The translations under genes were made by a program, and so were the position numbers. The notes under the pieces are model-generated. The model did no database searches. It was given only the letters and a program-made list of their open reading frames with translations, and was not told the origin of the DNA. Positions 34,668 through 38,520 of a DNA stretch of 38,520 nucleotides are shown one piece after another. Within the stretch, counting starts at the first letter, position 1; each line of letters begins with the position of its first letter. The DNA is from Iodobacter sp. BJB302 (GTDB lineage: Bacteria; Pseudomonadota; Gammaproteobacteria; Burkholderiales; Chitinibacteraceae): the NCBI RefSeq assembly GCF_002735645.1, contig NZ_PDZG01000047.1, positions 1 to 38,520 on the forward strand, in the 5' to 3' direction.

Positions 34668-35193
34668 GGCGGCTTAATTTAAACAGATCGTAATCGGTGT
34701 GATTTTCTGCGGTTAAGCTGATGGGCTGGCCAAAGTAGCGGATACAGCCAGTAAGCAGGCCTTGGGCAAAGTCGCCCATTTTTCGTGGTGAATTGTATTT
34801 GAGGGTAAGTGCGTTTGGGCTTAAGCGCTCGGCGCTAAAGTGGGGCAGCTCCGCATCAGGGTAAAGCTTCAACACTTCGGCATGAATGATTTGCTCTATC
34901 CCTTGTAAAAAATCCAAAGGGTCTTGTACATCGGTAAAAAACGAAGGGTAGAGCGCTACAAACCGGCCAAAGAGATGTTCGCCAAATAGATGTAAGAGCT
35001 TAGCAACGGGGAGCTGGGATTTCTCACTCAGCGCGTTAACCAGGCTGATGATTTCGCTGTGCTGATAAGTGCCCACCGCCGTATAAATGCCGCCGGATGG
35101 CAAATCAGTTTCATCCAGCAACTGATCTGCCATTGCATCGCCCCACGTTTGCTCAACCAGCTCTAAAAACTCAGTAAAAATAATACCTTTCAT
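34660..35193 (-). CDS. H-NOX haem-nitric oxide sensor protein
   Basis: A 177-residue HNOB/H-NOX protein from ATG 35193 (GGAG upstream; the frame extends ten codons further). It starts MKGIIFTEFLELVEQTWG as the family does. The proximal haem ligand is His104 (GIEQIIHAEVL). The propionate-binding YxSxR motif is YNSPR at 133-137. At the position of the distal tyrosine of oxygen-binding H-NOX proteins the residue is Phe142, so it should bind NO and not stably bind O2 (inference from alignment by eye). Its stop overlaps the hybrid kinase start. Together they form an NO-responsive two-component input module. Confidence 0.94.
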   Translation of the reverse strand: MKGIIFTEFLELVEQTWGDAMADQLLDETDLPSGGIYTAVGTYQHSEIISLVNALSEKSQLPVAKLLHLFGEHLFGRFVALYPSFFTDVQDPLDFLQGIEQIIHAEVLKLYPDAELPHFSAERLSPNALTLKYNSPRKMGDFAQGLLTGCIRYFGQPISLTAENHTDYDLFKLSRHG

Positions 35194-35241
35194 GAGGAGC
35201 GCTCCGTGGTTGCCTCTCCTCAATATAGGGGCAAACTTTAC

Positions 35242-36399
35242 TTAAAGCTCGCCCGAGCGGTCCCGCCCGCCCAGCCCAGGCGCGGTTTTTCCCTGCAGCT
35301 CTTTAGAGAAGGCAATCACTTTAAACAGCTCGCCCATTTCTGCATTGCTGGTTAGTTTTTGTAAGGCAGTAGACATTCTCAGGTATTCCACAGTGCCCAC
35401 TTCCATTTGTGCTGCACGGTTTAAAATGCCTGCATCGATCAGATAGCTGGCTTGCGAGGTGTAGCCTTCAAGGCTCAGGCCCGCCTGATCGGCCGCATTA
35501 TAAATAGCAGAGAAATCCACGTGGCAGGTGATATCCGTCAGGCCAGGCAAAAAGAAAGGATCGTGAATGCTGTGGTGGCGGTAATGGCCAATCAGCGTGC
35601 CCATGCTGCGCTCCGGGTGGTAAAACTCGGCGGCGGGAAAGCCGTAATCGATAAGTAAAATCATGCCAAATTGCAGGCTTGCGGCCAGCGATTTAATAAA
35701 ACCCTGCGCTTCCAGCTGGATTTCGGTGGTGTATTGCGGAATATGCGGAAGAGGCTCGCAAGCTACTTCCAGCCGCAGGTCTTCGATACTGCGGTGCTCA
35801 AACGCCAGATCTATGCCATTTTCAACTACGCCGCACTGCAGCCAGTTATAGCCGTCAAAACGCACCAGCTCGCAAGGCATCGCATCGAGCACTTCATTGC
35901 CAACCATGACGCCTATAAATTGCCTGGGCAGCTCATCCAGCCATTTGGCCTTATGGGCCAGATGGGGCACAAGGGTTTGCAGTGTTTTACGCTGGCGCTC
36001 GCGTAATTCGCCTGATAGCTCCAGAATAAAGTATTCGCTGGGCAAGGCTTCAAGGCGCTCTAATTCCAGTAAGATTTGCGCGGCAAGCTGGCCGGTACCC
36101 GCGCCAATTTCTAAGACATCACCACCGCATTCTTGCAGGGCATGGGCCAGCGTATTGGCGATACAGGTACCAAACAGCGGCGATATTTCCGGAGCGGTAA
36201 CAAAGTCGCCCGCGCCGCCAAATTTAGCCGCGCCGCCGCTGTAATAGCCAAGGCCCGGCGTGTACAGCGCCATTCGCATATAGTCAGCAAAAGAAATCCA
36301 GCCTCCTGATGCTTTAATCTGCTGGCGGATATGTAAGATTAAGGCTTGGCTGGCTTTCAGTGCCTCATCAGATGGCGTTGGGAGTTGCGGATTAGTCAT
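35242..36399 (-). CDS. SAM-dependent methyltransferase, MidA/NDUFAF7 family
   Basis: A 385-residue class I methyltransferase of the MidA family (PF02636-type). The N-terminal block GGWISFADYMRMALYTPGLGYYSGG and the SAM loop DVLEIGAGTGQLAAQIL are diagnostic, with GNEVLDAMPCELVRF in the middle. Mitochondrial members methylate an arginine of a complex I subunit; the bacterial substrate is not firmly known. The ATG at 36399 is chosen. The frame runs on to 36528 across the divergent SDR promoter with no family similarity, so that extension is excluded. It is divergent from the SDR gene, and the H-NOX gene follows 48 bp downstream. Confidence 0.92.
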   Translation of the reverse strand: MTNPQLPTPSDEALKASQALILHIRQQIKASGGWISFADYMRMALYTPGLGYYSGGAAKFGGAGDFVTAPEISPLFGTCIANTLAHALQECGGDVLEIGAGTGQLAAQILLELERLEALPSEYFILELSGELRERQRKTLQTLVPHLAHKAKWLDELPRQFIGVMVGNEVLDAMPCELVRFDGYNWLQCGVVENGIDLAFEHRSIEDLRLEVACEPLPHIPQYTTEIQLEAQGFIKSLAASLQFGMILLIDYGFPAAEFYHPERSMGTLIGHYRHHSIHDPFFLPGLTDITCHVDFSAIYNAADQAGLSLEGYTSQASYLIDAGILNRAAQMEVGTVEYLRMSTALQKLTSNAEMGELFKVIAFSKELQGKTAPGLGGRDRSGEL

Positions 36400-36434
36400 G
36401 AGGGCGGGAAAATCGCGGGCATAAAAACAATATT

Positions 36435-36540
36435 GTATGGGGCGGGGGGAGAATATGCAGCACAAAGTGGTATTCAATGCCGTTAAAGCTGGAAATAAAG
36501 CATGGGGCAAGGGGCGAGTATGCAACACAAAGTCGTATTA
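36435..36540 (+). repeat. Imperfect direct repeat: duplicated start region of the SDR gene
   Basis: About 40 bp at 36435-36474 recur at 36500-36539 (offset 65 bp). The first copy is ATATGCAGCACAAAGTGGTA and the second GTATGCAACACAAAGTCGTA, each preceded by a GGGG..GAG ribosome-site stretch. The second copy is the true gene start. The first begins MQHKVV but then runs into 21 codons of unrelated sequence and stops. It parallels the duplication in front of the ArsR gene. Confidence 0.75.
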
Positions 36541-37257
36541 ATCACCGGCGGGGCAAAAAGAGTGGGGGCGGGACTGGCCCGGTATCTGCACGCCCGTGGC
36601 TGGAATGTGCTGTTGCACTATCGCTCTTCTGCTATGGCGGCAAAGCAGCTGGCCGATGAGCTGAATGCCACCCGCCCGGCATCGGTTGCGCTGGTGCAAT
36701 TGGATTTGCTCGACACCACGCGTTTGCCAGAATTGGTATCAGCTGCAATTAGCGCATTTGGGCGCTTAGATGCGGTGGTTAATAACGCCTCATCTTTTTT
36801 TCCTACCCCGATTGGTGAATTCAGCGAAATGGCATGGCTGGATTTACTTGGCTCTAATTTAAAAGCCCCTTTGTTTTTAGCGCAGGCCGCTGCCAGCGAG
36901 CTTAGAAAAACGGGCGGGGTAATCGTCTCAATCACGGACATCCACGCAGACCGGCCTTATAAGAATCACACCATCTATACCATTGCCAAAGCGGGTCTTG
37001 TGGCAATGACCAAGTCTTTAGCCAGAGACCTGGCCCCAGATGTACGCGTGAATGCCGTCGCCCCCGGCGCCAATATCTGGCCGGAGGGTGAGTCTGTGTT
37101 TGATGATGCCGAGCGTGAGCGCATCATCGACACCATTCCTCTGGCCCGCAACGGCAGCCCCGAAGATCTGGCCCAGGCCATTCACTTTTTGCTGGATGCG
37201 CCTTATTTAACCGGCGTTATTCTGCCGGTGGATGGCGGAAGGAGTGTGGTGTTGTAG
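36520..37257 (+). CDS. SDR oxidoreductase, pteridine-reductase-like (FolM type)
   Basis: A 245-residue short-chain dehydrogenase. The cofactor motif is TGGAKRVG (TGX3RXG), the signature of pteridine reductases rather than the common TGxxxGxG. NNAS follows near 89. The catalytic Tyr-x3-Lys is YTIAK, preceded by SITDIHADRP, where an Asp takes the place of the usual Ser, again as in PTR1/FolM enzymes. The product would reduce dihydropteridines such as dihydromonapterin or dihydrofolate. ATG 36520 has AGGGG 6 nt upstream. An ATG six codons earlier is less favoured. A hairpin at the stop codon separates it from the convergent LysR gene. Confidence 0.88.
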   Translation: MQHKVVLITGGAKRVGAGLARYLHARGWNVLLHYRSSAMAAKQLADELNATRPASVALVQLDLLDTTRLPELVSAAISAFGRLDAVVNNASSFFPTPIGEFSEMAWLDLLGSNLKAPLFLAQAAASELRKTGGVIVSITDIHADRPYKNHTIYTIAKAGLVAMTKSLARDLAPDVRVNAVAPGANIWPEGESVFDDAERERIIDTIPLARNGSPEDLAQAIHFLLDAPYLTGVILPVDGGRSVVL

Positions 37258-37284
37258 TTAAGGGGGACAGCTGACCCCCTTAAC
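37257..37284. terminator. Bidirectional hairpin between the convergent SDR and LysR genes
   Basis: GTTAAGGGGG (37257-37266) and CCCCCTTAAC (37275-37284) form a perfect 10-bp stem with the loop ACAGCTGA. The left arm starts at the last base of the SDR stop codon, and the LysR stop codon is 12 bp beyond. U-tracts are minimal, so its strength is uncertain. Confidence 0.55.
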
Positions 37285-37295
37285 TAATGCAGCTG

Positions 37296-38201
37296 CTAAT
37301 CCTCGTCCAGCTGTGCAAAACCCTGCGTCAGGTGATCAATCAAGGCGCGTACTGATGGCAGTAATCCGCGTCTGGATGGAAACACCGCATGAATGATTTC
37401 CTGCCTTGGGGCCCAGCTCGGAATCAGCTGAACTAAAGAGCCCTCAGCCAGCTGCTCACGCATCATCATGGTGGGCAGCTGCACAATGCCTATGCCCGCT
37501 TGTGCGGCGTTTCTTAAGGCCATCATATCGTTGCAAATCAGCTTAGGCCGGTGGTGAATTTCGGCTTTTGCACCATCGGGCCCCAATAAGCACCAGATAA
37601 ATTCTTGCTGTGGCACGCCTAAGGCAAGGCTGGGCCAGGCGGATAAGTCTGCGGCAACATCGGGTATCCCTTTTTCGGACAGCAGGGCAGGGCTGGCCAC
37701 TAAGCACTGTTTGCGCTCCCCCAATTTACGCATCACCAGATCACTATCTCTGATGGGGGGCGGCAGTACCCGGATGGCTAAATCAATGCCTTCTTCGATG
37801 AGATCAACCCGGCGATTGGTGGCTTCTAGTTGCACGGTCACACGGCGGTGCAGAGCCATAAAGTCTGCAATCATCGGGGCAACGGTTACTTGCAGCAGGG
37901 CAATGGGGCAGCTCATCCGCACAACTCCGCATGGCTCGGTCTGCGTCTGCTCAATCACATCCTGCGCCGCTTCTGCCTCCACCAGCATGGCTTTGCAGTG
38001 CTCATAGTAAGTCTGGCCCAGCTCGGTTACAGAAAAATACCGTGTGGAGCGCTGAATCAGCCTTACTCCTAATCGCTCCTCAAGCATTGCAATCCGCCTG
38101 CTTAATTTTGATTTAGGAATACCGAGTGCCCGCCCGGCAGGGGCAAAACCACCGTGATCTACAGCCTGCACATAGTAGTAAAGATCATTTAAATCCTGCA
38201 T
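37296..38201 (-). CDS. LysR-family transcriptional regulator
   Basis: A 301-residue LysR regulator. The winged HTH at 1-60 reads LYYYVQAVDHGGFAPAGRALGIPKSKLSRRI. The effector domain (about 90-295) has VVRMSCPIALL, DLAIRVLPPPIRDSDLV and AGIGIVQLP, as in the CrgA/AaeR-like group. The effector is unknown. It is divergent from a pirin gene fragment; a LysR gene next to and regulating a pirin gene is a common arrangement. The 122-bp gap contains a symmetric candidate box. It starts at ATG 38201. Confidence 0.93.
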   Translation of the reverse strand: MQDLNDLYYYVQAVDHGGFAPAGRALGIPKSKLSRRIAMLEERLGVRLIQRSTRYFSVTELGQTYYEHCKAMLVEAEAAQDVIEQTQTEPCGVVRMSCPIALLQVTVAPMIADFMALHRRVTVQLEATNRRVDLIEEGIDLAIRVLPPPIRDSDLVMRKLGERKQCLVASPALLSEKGIPDVAADLSAWPSLALGVPQQEFIWCLLGPDGAKAEIHHRPKLICNDMMALRNAAQAGIGIVQLPTMMMREQLAEGSLVQLIPSWAPRQEIIHAVFPSRRGLLPSVRALIDHLTQGFAQLDED

Positions 38202-38237
38202 ATCTGCCTTATCGTTCTAAAAATAGGACTATGAGGG

Positions 38238-38253
38238 TAGATTTTACTATCTA
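38238..38253. promoter_or_regulatory. Candidate LysR-binding box
   Basis: TAGAT-TTTACT-ATCTA is a 5-bp-arm inverted repeat with AT-rich centre. It lies between the divergent LysR and pirin genes, 37 bp from the LysR start. Its size and position fit a LysR recognition site (T-N11-A type). Confidence 0.4.
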
Positions 38254-38323
38254 TTCAGCGAAACCTGCCCGGTTTATGCTTTCTGCATCATTCAACTTTG
38301 GTCCAGCAAGCAAGGAGATTTAC

Positions 38324-38434
38324 ATGAAAAAGATTCTCGGCCTCTACAGCGCACCCCGTCAGCATTGGGTTGGTAATGGTTTTCCTGTGCGCTCCCAATG
38401 CTGTTCACTTTATAGTCAAATGATGGATAATTGA
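38324..38434 (+). pseudogene. Pirin gene fragment, broken after about 24 codons
   Basis: A strong AAGGAG ribosome site precedes ATG 38324. The first 24 residues, KKILGLYSAPRQHWVGNGFP followed by VRS, match the N-terminus of pirin-family cupins as I remember them (ILG.Y.APR.HWVGDGFPVRS, normally followed by LFSY). After codon 24 (base 38395) similarity ends and the frame closes twelve codons later at TGA 38432-38434. The rest of a pirin (about 230-290 residues) does not follow within the remaining 86 bases. The gene is either truncated by a deletion or interrupted by an insertion whose far end is outside the window. Confidence 0.7.
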
Positions 38435-38520
38435 TAGATAATTTCTTTTTTTCATTAATCATGAAGTATGGCGAGCAGAGCTGCACATTTGGAAGATTCG
38501 ATTCGAATATCTGACTACTT

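Noticed and set aside
36400-36528. 43-codon upstream extension of the MidA-type methyltransferase
   Set aside because: It crosses the promoter and start of the divergent SDR gene and has no similarity to the family.

Overview
The window looks like the chromosome of a betaproteobacterium, most likely in the Neisseriales (Chromobacteriaceae; Iodobacter or a close relative is my best guess). This is an inference from gene order and protein character: an ilvI-ilvH-ilvC operon, a miaB/phoH/ybeY/corC/lnt block, intermediate GC content, and several families of dispersed palindromic repeats. No rRNA is present. There is one tRNA gene, an elongator tRNA-Met.

Layout. 1-125: right end of an IS3-family element. 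160-3500 (minus): branched-chain amino acid operon ilvI-ilvH-ilvC. 4066-4590 (plus): RDD membrane protein. 4607-12764 (minus): a stretched translation-quality/envelope block, miaB, a UPF0149 gene, phoH, a secreted hypothetical, ybeY, corC and lnt. Palindromic repeats have entered two of its gaps. 12875-13201: small secreted protein. 13431-17154 (minus): D-glycerate use (cdaR regulator, GntP-family permease, glycerate kinase). 17177-19977: an ArsR-type regulator divergent from a cytochrome P450, followed by an ABM-domain protein. 20094-24567 (plus): tightly packed macA-macB-outer-membrane-factor efflux operon. 24793-29701: small secreted protein, HI0933-like flavoprotein, SPFH protein, and a long orphan flagellin with a candidate sigma-54 promoter.

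30189-33260 is the accessory part. It holds small unknown ORFs, a strong terminator, a one-gene cassette inside a perfect 16-bp inverted repeat, and a secreted DUF2185 (Imm33-like) protein. A diverged repeat block occurs upstream of both cassette genes in the same orientation relative to the gene. A tRNA-Met gene with its terminator closes the region. 33339-36399 (minus): a MidA-type methyltransferase, then an H-NOX nitric-oxide sensor overlapping a hybrid histidine kinase gene. 36520-38434: a pteridine-reductase-like SDR, a LysR regulator, and a divergent pirin gene that breaks off after about 24 codons.

The most distinctive signals are: the paired blocks upstream of the two cassette genes near tRNA-Met; two independent short duplications of gene starts (the ArsR gene and the SDR gene); the regulator/P450/ABM/efflux neighbourhood with a 16-bp palindrome as candidate operator; the H-NOX plus sensorless hybrid kinase pair; and the broken pirin gene. 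I did not find CRISPR arrays, complete transposons, prophage or an origin.
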